DNA of 64,000 nucleotides from Pseudorhodobacter turbinis. GTDB lineage: Bacteria; Pseudomonadota; Alphaproteobacteria; Rhodobacterales; Rhodobacteraceae. The translations under genes and the position numbers were made by a program. This document shows, piece by piece, positions 47,546 through 56,515 of this stretch. The stretch's first letter is position 1. Each line of letters begins with the position of its first letter. The stretch is taken from the NCBI RefSeq assembly GCF_005234135.1, contig NZ_CP039965.1, forward strand, positions 248,001 to 312,000, given 5' to 3'. The notes under the pieces were generated by a model, which was given only the letters and a program-made list of their open reading frames with translations, made no database searches and was not told where the DNA came from.

Positions 47546-48904
47546 CTATCCGGCCCCGAACATTTCGCCTACAAAGGCCGTCAAATCGGGCATCTGGCGC
47601 ACGGCCATACCCTCCACCCCGGCCATTTTGGACCGGGAGGGCGCGATTGCCTGTGAGAAACCAAGTTTCATCGCCTCTTTCAACCGGTTTTCGGTCTGGG
47701 CGACGGGGCGCAGGGCACCTGACAGGCTGATTTCCCCGAAAAGCACCATATCTGGCGGAATTGCAACATCTTCCCGCGCGGAAAGCAGGGCCGCAGCCAC
47801 CGCCAGATCGGCCGCGGGTTCCGATACACGCATCCCGCCGGCCACATTCAAATAGACATCAAGCCCCGCAAAGGGGATGCCACAACGGGCCTCCAGCACG
47901 GCCATGATCGTCGACAGCCGACCGGAATCGAGGCCGACAACCGTCCGGCGCGGCGTGCCCAGCGGGGAGGGCGCGATAAGCGCCTGAATTTCCGTCAGCA
48001 CCGGCCGCGTGCCCTCGATCCCCGCAAACACAGCCGATCCGGGGGCGGGTTTATCGCGGTCCGACAGGAACAGCGCGGAAGGGTTGGTGACTTGGGCCAG
48101 CCCGTCGCCTGTCATCTCGAATACGCCGATTTCGGCGGCGGGGCCAAAACGGTTTTTCACGGCGCGCAAAATGCGGAAATGGTGGCCGCGCTCACCCTCG
48201 AAATAAAGCACGGTATCGACCATATGTTCGACCACACGCGGGCCTGCGATCTGGCCGTCCTTGGTGACATGGCCGACCAGAATAACCGCTACGCCGCGCT
48301 TTTTGGCAAATGTCACCAGCTCATGCGCGGCAGAGCGCACTTGGGACACCGAGCCGGGCGCGCTATCGACCGTATCCAGCCACATGGTCTGAATGGAATC
48401 GATGATTGCAAGGCCGGGGCGTTCGGCATCCAAGGTCGTCAAAATATCGCGCAGGTTGGTTTCGGCGCCAAGGATCACAGGCGCATCGGCAAGGCCAAGA
48501 CGCTGTGCGCGCATCTGCACTTGGGCTGAGGCTTCCTCGCCCGAGATATACATGCATTTCACACCGTTGCGCGCAAAGGCAGCGGCGGCTTGCAGCAAAA
48601 GCGTGGATTTCCCGATGCCCGGATCGCCGCCAACCAATATCGCAGAGGCCTCGACCAGACCGCCACCCAGAACGCGGTCGAATTCATCCATCCCGCTGGT
48701 GGCGCGCTTTGGCGGGTCTGCTTGGGTGGCAAGATCGGTCAGCGAGATCATCCGGCCCTTGCGGCCCAAGGATTTTGGGCCCGCCGAGAGCGGTGCCTCC
48801 TCGATCACGCTGTTCCATGCGTTACAGCTTTCGCAACGGCCGGCCCATTTCTTATGGGCGGCGCCGCAGGCTGTACAAGTGAATGCTGGGGGTGCTTTTG
48901 CCAT
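47546..48904 (-). CDS. radA: DNA repair protein RadA (Sms)
   Basis: 452 aa. Zinc finger CTACGAAHKKWAGRCESCNAW at the N-terminus, RecA-like ATPase with Walker A GDPGIGKST, the RadA-specific KNRFGP motif, and a C-terminal Lon-protease-like part (GGMRVSEPAADLAVAAALL). It is a branch-migration helicase in recombination. Lies between the pqiA-like gene and cvpA. Confidence 0.96.
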   Translation of the reverse strand: MAKAPPAFTCTACGAAHKKWAGRCESCNAWNSVIEEAPLSAGPKSLGRKGRMISLTDLATQADPPKRATSGMDEFDRVLGGGLVEASAILVGGDPGIGKSTLLLQAAAAFARNGVKCMYISGEEASAQVQMRAQRLGLADAPVILGAETNLRDILTTLDAERPGLAIIDSIQTMWLDTVDSAPGSVSQVRSAAHELVTFAKKRGVAVILVGHVTKDGQIAGPRVVEHMVDTVLYFEGERGHHFRILRAVKNRFGPAAEIGVFEMTGDGLAQVTNPSALFLSDRDKPAPGSAVFAGIEGTRPVLTEIQALIAPSPLGTPRRTVVGLDSGRLSTIMAVLEARCGIPFAGLDVYLNVAGGMRVSEPAADLAVAAALLSAREDVAIPPDMVLFGEISLSGALRPVAQTENRLKEAMKLGFSQAIAPSRSKMAGVEGMAVRQMPDLTAFVGEMFGAG

Positions 48905-48948
48905 GCGTCTTGATGCAATGAAGCGGCCAAGGGTGCAAGTGGGAAGCG

Positions 48949-49455
48949 CTAATTTGCAGGCGCTTGCGCAGAATTCTTACGCCCCGCAATAATCGAAAGC
49001 GCAAGCGAGGCCAGAACGCAGCCGGTAAACATATAAAGCCCCCAAGCCGTTTCCACCCGCGCCAGACCGATACCTTTGACCAAAATGATATAAAGCGCGA
49101 TCAAGAATATATCCGCCATTGCCAGCTTGCCCAAGATATGCAGCGCAGGGGCCACGCGCGGGCTGAGCAACCTAAACTGCAGCAAGGCAAGGCCGATGGT
49201 TTTCAGATAGGGCGCGAAGATGGCGAAAAACGTGACCAGCAGCGCCAAGCCGACATCCTTTTGCCACAGCGATTGCAGGCCCGATACGATCGAGATTTCG
49301 GAAAGATCGAAAAACGGCAGCAGGCCCGCACGCATCAATGGCGCGAACCATGACAGGGGGAATAGCACCAAAAGCGACAGGTTCGCCGCAATCAAAAGAT
49401 AGCGCACAGGCCTGCCTTTCGCTGCGGGGTCAGCCTCTGCGGGGTTGCTCGACAT
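48949..49455 (-). CDS. Paraquat-inducible protein A-like membrane protein
   Basis: 168 aa from the ATG at 49455; four hydrophobic segments and the PqiA-type pattern ([49 protein letters not shown]). The zinc-binding cysteines of full PqiA are missing, so it is the short one-module form. It overlaps the alr 3' end by 26 bp and may be co-expressed. Possible role in lipid transport with MCE proteins is inferred from the family only. Confidence 0.78.
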   Translation of the reverse strand: MSSNPAEADPAAKGRPVRYLLIAANLSLLVLFPLSWFAPLMRAGLLPFFDLSEISIVSGLQSLWQKDVGLALLVTFFAIFAPYLKTIGLALLQFRLLSPRVAPALHILGKLAMADIFLIALYIILVKGIGLARVETAWGLYMFTGCVLASLALSIIAGRKNSAQAPAN

Positions 49456-50485
49456 ATCTTCGGGTGTAGCGCGCGCCAAGATTGGTCAGGATTTCATAGC
49501 CGATCGTATCCGCCGCTGCGGCCAAATCATCGATGGTTTGATGCGGGCCCAGAATATCCAATGTGCGCGGTGCCTGATCCAGATGCGAGACGTCAACGGT
49601 GATCACATCCATCGAGACGCGCCCCACAAGCGGGCAGGGCACGTCCCCCGCCCAAAGCACGGCACGATTGCCAAGAGCGCGCAAAAGCCCATCAGCATAG
49701 CCACCCGAAACGGTGGCAATCTGGCTTGGGGCCTCGGCCACCCAAGCGCAGCCATAGCCCACAGATTGCCCGATTGCGATATCACGCAACTGGATCACGG
49801 GCAGGGAAAGGGCAACTGTCGGATTTGCGGTTTCAAACGGAAGGCCACCATAAAGACCGATGCCGGGGCGCGTCAGATCAAAGTGATATTCGGGCCCAAG
49901 CAATATCCCCCCCGTGGCCGCAAGAGAGCGCGGCACATCAATGCCATCGGTCATGGCGCGAAACTCTGTCAGTTGGGCGGCGTTCATCTGATGGCCGGGC
50001 TCATCCGCGCAGGCAAGGTGGCTCATCACCAGCTCGGGGCCTGCTTCCAGTATAAGGGCTGCGACGGCCTCCCACTCCACGGAGTCGAGGCCAAGACGGT
50101 TCATGCCGGTGTTCAACTGCACGCCGAAAGGGCGACCGGGAAGGGATTCCAGATGGCGTGTGATCTGGTCAATGGAATTGAGCATCGGCGTCAGATCAAG
50201 GTCGTTGATCGTGTCGGTATCGCCCGCCATATGACCCGAAAAGACCGAGATCTGAGGGCCCTGACCAAGGGCTTGGCGCACGGCTGCCCCCTCTTCGGCA
50301 CAGGCGACAAAAAAGCGGCGGGCACCGGCATGCGCCAAGGCACGCGCCACACGGCCAGCGCCTAAACCATAGGCATCAGCTTTAATGACAGCCCCGGTCT
50401 GGGTGTCTGCGGCGGACATACGATTCAACTGGTGCCAATTGGCGGCGATTGCATCGAGGTCGATAGAGAGAGTTGCGGTGGCCAT
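49430..50485 (-). CDS. alr: Alanine racemase
   Basis: 351 aa. It interconverts L- and D-alanine for peptidoglycan. The PLP lysine is Lys35 ([12 protein letters not shown]). The second active-site region is VGYGCAW, where the usual Tyr follows the Gly, and [14 protein letters not shown] is the C-terminal barrel motif. It is the first gene after two intergenic repeats and sits downstream of dnaB. Confidence 0.96.
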   Translation of the reverse strand: MATATLSIDLDAIAANWHQLNRMSAADTQTGAVIKADAYGLGAGRVARALAHAGARRFFVACAEEGAAVRQALGQGPQISVFSGHMAGDTDTINDLDLTPMLNSIDQITRHLESLPGRPFGVQLNTGMNRLGLDSVEWEAVAALILEAGPELVMSHLACADEPGHQMNAAQLTEFRAMTDGIDVPRSLAATGGILLGPEYHFDLTRPGIGLYGGLPFETANPTVALSLPVIQLRDIAIGQSVGYGCAWVAEAPSQIATVSGGYADGLLRALGNRAVLWAGDVPCPLVGRVSMDVITVDVSHLDQAPRTLDILGPHQTIDDLAAAADTIGYEILTNLGARYTRRYVEQPRRG

Positions 50486-50540
50486 GTGTTTGTTTTGACT
50501 GCTTAAGGGGAGAGGTCAAGTGAAAAGCGCTTAAGGCGCA

Positions 50541-50593
50541 GGGGGAGAGCCGTGCTTGGGGCCATTGAGGCCCCTGCGCCCGACATTGCCATG
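50541..50593 (+). repeat. Intergenic palindromic repeat, copy B
   Basis: Core GGGGCC-ATTGA-GGCCCC followed by CATTGCCATG, in the same orientation as copy A (14293-14344). The left flank GGGGGAGAGC also resembles that of copy A. The long arms pair poorly except for GGCGCAGGGG/CCCCTGCGCC. Located in the leader of alr. Confidence 0.65.
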
Positions 50594-50706
50594 ACATGTT
50601 GTTGGTGACTTCTATACCTTTTAAAGCGTTTCTGACATATTGGCATCAAACGGATCCGCAATGCAGCTGTTAACTTGGAACACATAGGCTGTCAGATCAT
50701 ATGTAA

Positions 50707-50759
50707 CCATGGCAATGCCGCCTTTAGGGGCTCGATGCCCCTGCAGGCGGCTCCACCCC
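50707..50759 (-). repeat. Intergenic palindromic repeat, copy C
   Basis: On the minus strand it reads the core AGGGGC-ATCGA-GCCCCT inside GCCGCCT/AGGCGGC arms and ends in CATTGCCATGG. It lies 5 bp after the dnaB stop and faces copy B across about 110 bp. It may also terminate the dnaB transcript. Confidence 0.7.
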
Positions 50760-50764
50760 GTTGA

Positions 50765-52255
50765 TCAATAGCCCTGATCGCTGCCTTCTTGCCAAGCTTT
50801 GACCAAGTTGCCAAAGCGGGTAAAGCGGCCTTCGAACGACAGTTCAACCGAACCGATGGGACCGTGGCGTTGCTTGCCAATAATCACCTCGGCCTTGCCA
50901 TGGACGCTTTCCATAACCGATTGCCATTGCGCCATTTTCTCCAGCTCATGATCACCCGGTTTCTCGCGTTCCTTATAATATTCATCGCGGTACACAAACA
51001 TCACCACATCGGCGTCTTGCTCAATAGAGCCGGATTCGCGCAGATCCGACAGTTGCGGGCGCTTGTCTTCGCGGCTTTCGACCTGACGCGACAGCTGTGA
51101 CAGGGCAATGACGGGAATGTTCAGCTCCTTCGCGATGGCCTTCAACCCTTGGGTAATCTCGGACACCTCTTGCACCCGGTTTTCCTTGGAGGAGCCTTTG
51201 AGCAGCTGCAAATAGTCGATGATCAGCACATCAAGCCCATGCGTCCGCTTCAACCGGCGCGCGCGGGCGGCGACCTGACTGATGGGCAGCGCGGGCGTAT
51301 CGTCGATATAAAGCGGGCAGGCCTCAAGGCTTTTGGCGGCTTCGACAAAGCGGCGGAATTCCTGTTCCGACATATCGCCGCGCCGGATTTGCTCGGAGGG
51401 CACTTCGGAAGCTTCTGAAAGGATCCGTGCGGCCAATTGTTCCGCGCTCATCTCCAACGAGTAAAAGCCTACAACCCCGCCCTCCACAGCGCCTTCGGCG
51501 CCATCGTTCCGAAGGCCGCGTTTGTAGGCCTTGGCGATGTTAAAGGCGATATTCGTTGCCAACGAGGTTTTCCCCATCGACGGTCGGCCGGCAAGGATCA
51601 GCAAATCCGACGGGTGCAAACCGCCCAGCTTTTTGTCCAGATCAGCCAGACCGGTTGAAATGCCCGCCAAACCGCCATCGCGTTGATAGGCGGCATTGGC
51701 AACATTAACCGCTTCGGTTACCGCCTTGAGAAAGCTTTGAAATCCGCGCTCTGCGACGCCCTGTTCGCCAAGCTTGTAAAGCCGCTGTTCCGCCTCGACG
51801 ATCTGCTCTTTGGGTTCCGATGCCACCTCGACCTTGGCCGCCTTGGCCGCAATATCACGCCCCAGCCCGATCAATTCGCGCCGCACCGCCAGATCATAAA
51901 GCATCTGCGCATAGTCGCGCGCCGCAAAGCTGGAAATCGCCGCCCCCGCCAGACGCACAAGATAGGCAGGCCCGCCAAGTTCCTTCAGCCCCGCGTCATC
52001 CTCTAGAAAGGCCTTGAGGGTCACGGGCGATGCCAGCGCGTTTTTCTGGATACGCGCGGCGGCGATCTCAAAGATGCGGCTATGGACCGGGTCATAAAAA
52101 TGGGCAGGTTTGATCAACGAGGAGATACGATCATAGACATCGTTATTGGTCAGGATCGCACCCAAAAGCTGCTGCTCGGCCTCAATGTTATGGGGCAGGG
52201 CTGTGGTTTCTGTCTCCGCCGGAAGGGTTTGGCGGATGGGGGCGACTTCATTCAT
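50765..52255 (-). CDS. dnaB: Replicative DNA helicase DnaB
   Basis: 496 aa from the ATG at 52255 (MNEVAPIRQTLPAETE). The N-terminal dimer domain (LPHNIEAEQQLLGAIL) is followed by the RecA-like helicase: Walker A GRPSMGKTS, LEMSAEQLAARIL, Walker B LDVLIIDYLQLL, and ALSQLSRQVESREDKRP. It unwinds DNA at the replication fork. Gene order with alr, radA and pyrE fits Rhodobacteraceae. Confidence 0.97.
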   Translation of the reverse strand: MNEVAPIRQTLPAETETTALPHNIEAEQQLLGAILTNNDVYDRISSLIKPAHFYDPVHSRIFEIAAARIQKNALASPVTLKAFLEDDAGLKELGGPAYLVRLAGAAISSFAARDYAQMLYDLAVRRELIGLGRDIAAKAAKVEVASEPKEQIVEAEQRLYKLGEQGVAERGFQSFLKAVTEAVNVANAAYQRDGGLAGISTGLADLDKKLGGLHPSDLLILAGRPSMGKTSLATNIAFNIAKAYKRGLRNDGAEGAVEGGVVGFYSLEMSAEQLAARILSEASEVPSEQIRRGDMSEQEFRRFVEAAKSLEACPLYIDDTPALPISQVAARARRLKRTHGLDVLIIDYLQLLKGSSKENRVQEVSEITQGLKAIAKELNIPVIALSQLSRQVESREDKRPQLSDLRESGSIEQDADVVMFVYRDEYYKEREKPGDHELEKMAQWQSVMESVHGKAEVIIGKQRHGPIGSVELSFEGRFTRFGNLVKAWQEGSDQGY

Positions 52256-52478
52256 TTGTTCGGCCTCATATGTCGGATTTCGGGCGTGTCGCAGGTGTAG
52301 CACAACGCGCTGTGGAAGGGGCTGTGCAAATCTTGTGGATAACCGCTGTATAACTACGAAGGGCGATGAACCGCGCAAGCGCAGCCTACCTTATTTGGGG
52401 GCGCTTGTCACCGGGATCACCGTTTATAGTGTGCCGTGGCAGGCGTAGTGGCGCCCAAGGGGCAGGCCCTGTGCCGAA

Positions 52479-53159
52479 TCAAGCGGGCTTGCGGGCCTCT
52501 TGCCACGCACGGGGCGCACGCAAAAAGCTTTCGACCTCGGTCAGGGTATTGGCATCAAAGGCACCGCTTTCGCGTGCCTCGGCCAAAACATCCCACCATG
52601 TGCAAAGATGGTGCAGCATGACCCCATGATCCGACAGTTTTTGCATCGTGTCGGGGAAAATCCCGTAATAGAAAATCACCGCCGTATGCGCACATTCCGC
52701 CCCCGTTTCGCGGATAGCATCCACGAAAGAAAGCTTGGAGCCACCGTCGGTTGTCAGATCCTCGACCAGAAGCACGCGCTGGCCTTCGGTCATCACGCCC
52801 TCAATCCGCGCGTTACGCCCGTAGCCTTTGGGCTTTTTGCGCACATAGGTCATCGGCAGGGCCATACGTTCAGCGACCAGCGCCGAGAAGGGGATGCCTG
52901 CGGTCTCACCGCCGGCGATATTGTCAAAGGCCTCAAAGCCCGCGTTGCGCATTACGGTGATGGTCAGAAAATCCATCAAGGTGCTGCGGATACGCGGATA
53001 GCTGATCAGCTTGCGACAATCGATATAGGTCGGGCTGGGCAGACCGGAGGCCAGTGTAAACGGCTCATCCGCGTTGAAATGCACGGCCTTGATTTCCAGC
53101 AGCATACGCGCGGTCAGGCGGGCGATTTCGGTCGCAGGGGGGAAGGAGGTCGGGATCAT
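52479..53159 (-). CDS. pyrE: Orotate phosphoribosyltransferase
   Basis: 226 aa. It makes OMP from orotate and PRPP. The PRPP site is [14 protein letters not shown] (about 130-143), preceded by the [16 protein letters not shown] loop and the [12 protein letters not shown] catalytic loop. It is one of the longer pyrE forms found in alphaproteobacteria. It is next to pyrC in a pyrimidine operon. Confidence 0.95.
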   Translation of the reverse strand: MIPTSFPPATEIARLTARMLLEIKAVHFNADEPFTLASGLPSPTYIDCRKLISYPRIRSTLMDFLTITVMRNAGFEAFDNIAGGETAGIPFSALVAERMALPMTYVRKKPKGYGRNARIEGVMTEGQRVLLVEDLTTDGGSKLSFVDAIRETGAECAHTAVIFYYGIFPDTMQKLSDHGVMLHHLCTWWDVLAEARESGAFDANTLTEVESFLRAPRAWQEARKPA

Positions 53160-53222
53160 CTCTGGGTCCTTTGTATCAACGGGCTAGGCCGCGCCTTTGG
53201 TTTTTTGCTGTCCGGTCGCGGA

Positions 53223-54263
53223 TCAATCCGCGACATGCCAATGCACCGGAAAGCCCGGATCAAATACGGTCACGGGGCCTGCCTCGGTCAGGATTTTGTC
53301 GGGCCATTCCGCGGGCGCGCCTTTGGTCAGGGTCATGGTCGCTTCATTCACAGGCAGCCGGTAAAATGCGGGCCCGTTGCGCGAGGTAAAGGCCTCCAGT
53401 TGGCCCAGCGCGCCGTCTTCCTCGAACACATGTGCCAGCAGCGGCATGGTGTTGGTCGCGGTAAAGCAGCCGGCACAGCCACAGGCCTGTTCTTTGGCCG
53501 CATCGACATGCGGGGCGCTATCGGTGCCAAGAAAGAACCGTGCATCACCAGAAGTTGCCGCAGCACGCAGAGCGAGGCGATGGGTTTCACGTTTCGCCAC
53601 TGGCAGGCAGTAGTAATGCGGCTTGATGCCCCCCGACAGGATATGGTTGCGGTTGATGATCAGGTGATGCGTTGTGATCGTCGCCGCCAGATCATCGCCG
53701 CCGGCACGGGCATAATCCACGCCTTGCGATGTGGTGATATGTTCCATGACCACACGCAGGCCGGGGATCGCGCGGCGCAACGGGTCCAGCACGGTGTCGA
53801 TAAACACGGCCTCACGGTCAAAGATATCGATGTTAGGGTCGGTCACCTCACCGTGCACGCAAAGGGGCAGGCCAATCTCGGCCATCTTTTCCAGCACGGG
53901 GCGCACCTTGTCAAAATCGCGTACGCCGGAATTGGAGTTGGTCGTTGCCCCCGCAGGGTAAAGCTTCACGGCCTTTACCAGACCGGATGCGGCGGCGGCG
54001 GCCACGTCTTCGGGGTCCGTGCCCTCGGTCAGATAGAGCACCATCAGCGGGTCAAACGACATGCCTTTTGGCAGGGCTGCCATGATCCGCGCATGATAGG
54101 CGCGCGCATCGGCATGGGTGACCACGGGGGGCACAAGGTTGGGCATGATGATTGCGCGGGCAAAATGGCGGGCTGTTTCGGGCAGCACACCTTGCATCAT
54201 TGCGCCATCGCGCAAATGCAGGTGCCAGTCATCGGGGCGGCGGAGTGTGATGCTATCTGTCAT
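53223..54263 (-). CDS. pyrC: Dihydroorotase
   Basis: 346 aa, type II dihydroorotase. It closes carbamoyl-aspartate to dihydroorotate. The zinc-binding HLHLRDG near the N-terminus, an Asn-Ser-Gly-type active-site block (TTNSNSGV), EHITTS, and FLGTDSAPH (the catalytic Asp) are visible. Followed by pyrE with a 63-bp gap. Confidence 0.96.
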   Translation of the reverse strand: MTDSITLRRPDDWHLHLRDGAMMQGVLPETARHFARAIIMPNLVPPVVTHADARAYHARIMAALPKGMSFDPLMVLYLTEGTDPEDVAAAAASGLVKAVKLYPAGATTNSNSGVRDFDKVRPVLEKMAEIGLPLCVHGEVTDPNIDIFDREAVFIDTVLDPLRRAIPGLRVVMEHITTSQGVDYARAGGDDLAATITTHHLIINRNHILSGGIKPHYYCLPVAKRETHRLALRAAATSGDARFFLGTDSAPHVDAAKEQACGCAGCFTATNTMPLLAHVFEEDGALGQLEAFTSRNGPAFYRLPVNEATMTLTKGAPAEWPDKILTEAGPVTVFDPGFPVHWHVAD

Positions 54264-54313
54264 AGCCTATCCGCTAGCCTATCCGCCTTGGATTTTCCAG
54301 ATGCAAAAGCAAC

Positions 54314-54345
54314 CCACAGGCTGTGAACCTGTGGATTGTTTTTGA
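54314..54345 (-). terminator. Hairpin downstream of the hydrolase-like gene
   Basis: CCACAGG pairs with CCTGTGG around a 7-nt loop, just past the stop codon at 54355; the minus strand continues with GTTGCTTTTGC. Confidence 0.5.
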
Positions 54346-54354
54346 CGTTTCTGC

Positions 54355-55302
54355 TTAGGCTTTCTCTGGGTTTTCGCTCTTCTCAAGCTTTTCCAGATGC
54401 TTGCGAAACACCGGCGCGCGCAACCGCTGGGTCACGGAACGACAGATCATCGCCTCTCGTGCGGGGCGGTGCGCATAGGTGCAGGCGCGCAGGATACGCC
54501 GCAGGTAGGGGCCGTAATTGCGCCGCTCCCGCCAAAGCTGGTTGAAGTAATGGGGGGTTAGCTTGCCGTCGCAGGCCGATTTGATCAGCTTTGGCAGAAT
54601 GCCCATCTCGGCAAGGTTAAGCGCGACATCATCCCCCAGAAACGGTGTTTTCAGGGCCGTGACCCAAGGTTTGCGGAATAGCGAGGCATGCATGGCATCC
54701 AAGCGGCTATAGGGATCATGGATGGTAAACACCCGCGTTGCCCCTTCTGTCATTTCGGGGGCATAGCCATAGCGGTCATTGAAATTCAGCCGCCGTGCCT
54801 TTCGGTCGCGCGTGTCCCATCCCGCCACTTGCGGATCCAGTGTGGCGCGCGGTTGTATCGACAACACGGTACAGCCCGGGGCCGTCACCGAGAAGGCCGC
54901 CGCTGCATAGGCCCCCATACCGGTGCCAACAAAAACCACGCGGTCAAATTCGTCAAAGAAGCAATCGTCCACCAATTGATCAAGATAGGCATAGACGTCT
55001 GGATCGCGGTACCAGGATTCGCCCTCGCTTATCAGGCTTAGGTGGGACCAGCCGTTCTGCGTGGCCTGCCCGAAAATGGTGGGCATTGTTCCCGGCTGCA
55101 GCGCCTGCATATCTTCCAGCCGGTCAAAACTGATCACAAGGGTCGGGCCGTCCTCATTATAGATGGCCCAATGCGCCCCGCCTATAGCGTCGAAGGACCC
55201 GAGATCCTCGCCCATATTCCGCAGGAGCAAAAGCACATCATCGCGGCCATGCGCCGAGGTCGCTTCCCCGATAGAAGGCTTCTTTTCGTCAATATGTGGC
55301 AT
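54355..55302 (-). CDS. Alpha/beta-hydrolase-like surface-glycan cluster protein lacking the nucleophile Ser
   Basis: 315 aa from the ATG at 55302 (AGGTGG upstream; a GTG at 55314 is possible). The body matches the last third of the large protein at 59009-61210: RVVFVGTGMGAYAAAAF lines up with its RVVFYGASMGGYGACAF, and LSIQPRATLD with ISPQSTLD, then IHDPYSRLDA with IYDPYEPLDS. The nucleophile elbow GxSxG is changed to GTGMG, so the Ser is a Gly (residue 128 of this start). A CtrA-type site lies 149 bp upstream. Role unknown; some roseobacters carry similar proteins labelled PAPS reductase, which is not supported here. Confidence 0.65.
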   Translation of the reverse strand: MPHIDEKKPSIGEATSAHGRDDVLLLLRNMGEDLGSFDAIGGAHWAIYNEDGPTLVISFDRLEDMQALQPGTMPTIFGQATQNGWSHLSLISEGESWYRDPDVYAYLDQLVDDCFFDEFDRVVFVGTGMGAYAAAAFSVTAPGCTVLSIQPRATLDPQVAGWDTRDRKARRLNFNDRYGYAPEMTEGATRVFTIHDPYSRLDAMHASLFRKPWVTALKTPFLGDDVALNLAEMGILPKLIKSACDGKLTPHYFNQLWRERRNYGPYLRRILRACTYAHRPAREAMICRSVTQRLRAPVFRKHLEKLEKSENPEKA

Positions 55303-55450
55303 AACATTACCCACCTAATCATTAATTTTCCCGCCGTAGCGTTTGCCCTACCGTTATGTCATCGCCGGATGGCGCAATCGGGCAGAGAAAGAGGCAGTAC
55401 CGTGACATTTAGTAGAAACGTGGACGCAATGGGTGGAGCTGATTCAGCCG

Positions 55451-55465
55451 TTAACCCTTTGTTAA
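55451..55465 (-). promoter_or_regulatory. CtrA-type site upstream of the hydrolase-like gene
   Basis: On the minus strand TTAACAAAGGGTTAA(C) matches TTAA-N7-TTAAC exactly. It overlaps the stop of the glycosyltransferase gene and lies 149 bp upstream of the hydrolase-like gene. Confidence 0.4.
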
Positions 55466-56487
55466 CCTTTTTGGGCGGCGTGTGACCAGATCAGTCGTGC
55501 TTGTGCGGCCGTCAGACAGCGGGTGGGGTGGCACATTAGCAACCGTCCAAAAAGACTGCGCCACGCTTCTTGTTGCATCAGGGCGGTAAAACGGCTGTGA
55601 CGCCAGGCGACAGCCGAATGGTGCAGGGATGAAAGGGTGGCATCAGCCCTCAGCGCTGCCAAAATCGGGGAGCTGCGGGGGGCTATGCCTTCGATGCTGC
55701 GATCTTCGGCATCACAAAAATTACGCTCCACCCAATAGCCCATATCAAAGGCAGAGGCATCTCGGTTAGCCCGCCCCCGATCACATTTAAGCATATAGCT
55801 TTCCATCGCCCCCAAGGCGTAATGGTTCATTTGCACGATCTGGTAATTGTCGCGGCCAAAGGGGGTAAAGATACGGTTGCGATGAAACTGGGGGGGCAAC
55901 TCACGGCCCGATCCGTCGAACCAGCGTTGATGGATGATATCATCAGGGCTGCGCGGGCGGTGGACCCCCAGCTTGCGGTAGCTGCCATCATTGCGAAACA
56001 GGGTCTTGAACAGCGCGGCGCGCCACGGCCAATGCAACACGGCAGGGGCGGCACGGGTAAAGGTCTTGGTCACAGGGGTGTCATGGAACGCCACCACGCC
56101 CGCATTGCCGAACATGCGCCATGTCATCGGGATCGCCGTCGCATCGGGCAGGGCGGTCAAAAGCGCGCTCAGGCTGCGGTCCCCGACATGGATATTGACG
56201 AATTCATCAATATCACAAACCAAAATCCAATCGGCCGCTTTGACCAGCGGGTGCTTGTCCGCGGCCTTGAGGGCTGCCCATTGCGGGCCTTCCTCATGCG
56301 GGCCATCGTTGCGTATATGGGTCAGGACGCCCATCTCTTGCAGTCGGTCAAGCATAAGGTCGGTGCCATCGCTGCACTCATTAGAAAAGACCAGAAAATC
56401 GGTAAAGCCGCAGGCCTGATGATGGGCCAGCCATTCCAGCAAAAAGGCCCCCTCATTGCGAAGGGTCAGGACCGCGAGGAAACGCAT
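55462..56487 (-). CDS. Family 2-like glycosyltransferase
   Basis: 341 aa from the ATG at 56487 (AAAGGCGG upstream). The GT-A start FLAVLTLRNEGAFLLEWLAHH is followed by FLVFSNECSDGTDLMLDRL and the DxD-type metal site WILVCDIDEFVNIHVG (DID). This GT2/GT92-like group often acts on surface polysaccharides. It shares this core, and FKTLFRNDGSYRKLGVHRPR, with the C-terminal half of the next upstream gene, so the two are paralogues. The following gene's stop is 29 bp upstream. Confidence 0.82.
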   Translation of the reverse strand: MRFLAVLTLRNEGAFLLEWLAHHQACGFTDFLVFSNECSDGTDLMLDRLQEMGVLTHIRNDGPHEEGPQWAALKAADKHPLVKAADWILVCDIDEFVNIHVGDRSLSALLTALPDATAIPMTWRMFGNAGVVAFHDTPVTKTFTRAAPAVLHWPWRAALFKTLFRNDGSYRKLGVHRPRSPDDIIHQRWFDGSGRELPPQFHRNRIFTPFGRDNYQIVQMNHYALGAMESYMLKCDRGRANRDASAFDMGYWVERNFCDAEDRSIEGIAPRSSPILAALRADATLSSLHHSAVAWRHSRFTALMQQEAWRSLFGRLLMCHPTRCLTAAQARLIWSHAAQKG

Positions 56488-56515
56488 CGCACCGCCTTTA
56501 TGTCCTTGCCGTGTC

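Noticed and set aside
52500..54326. A 608-codon open frame antisense to pyrE and pyrC
   Set aside because: It is a mirror of two clear enzymes with complete motifs; its own product is His/Gly/Arg-rich without any domain. Long antisense frames are common in GC-rich genes.
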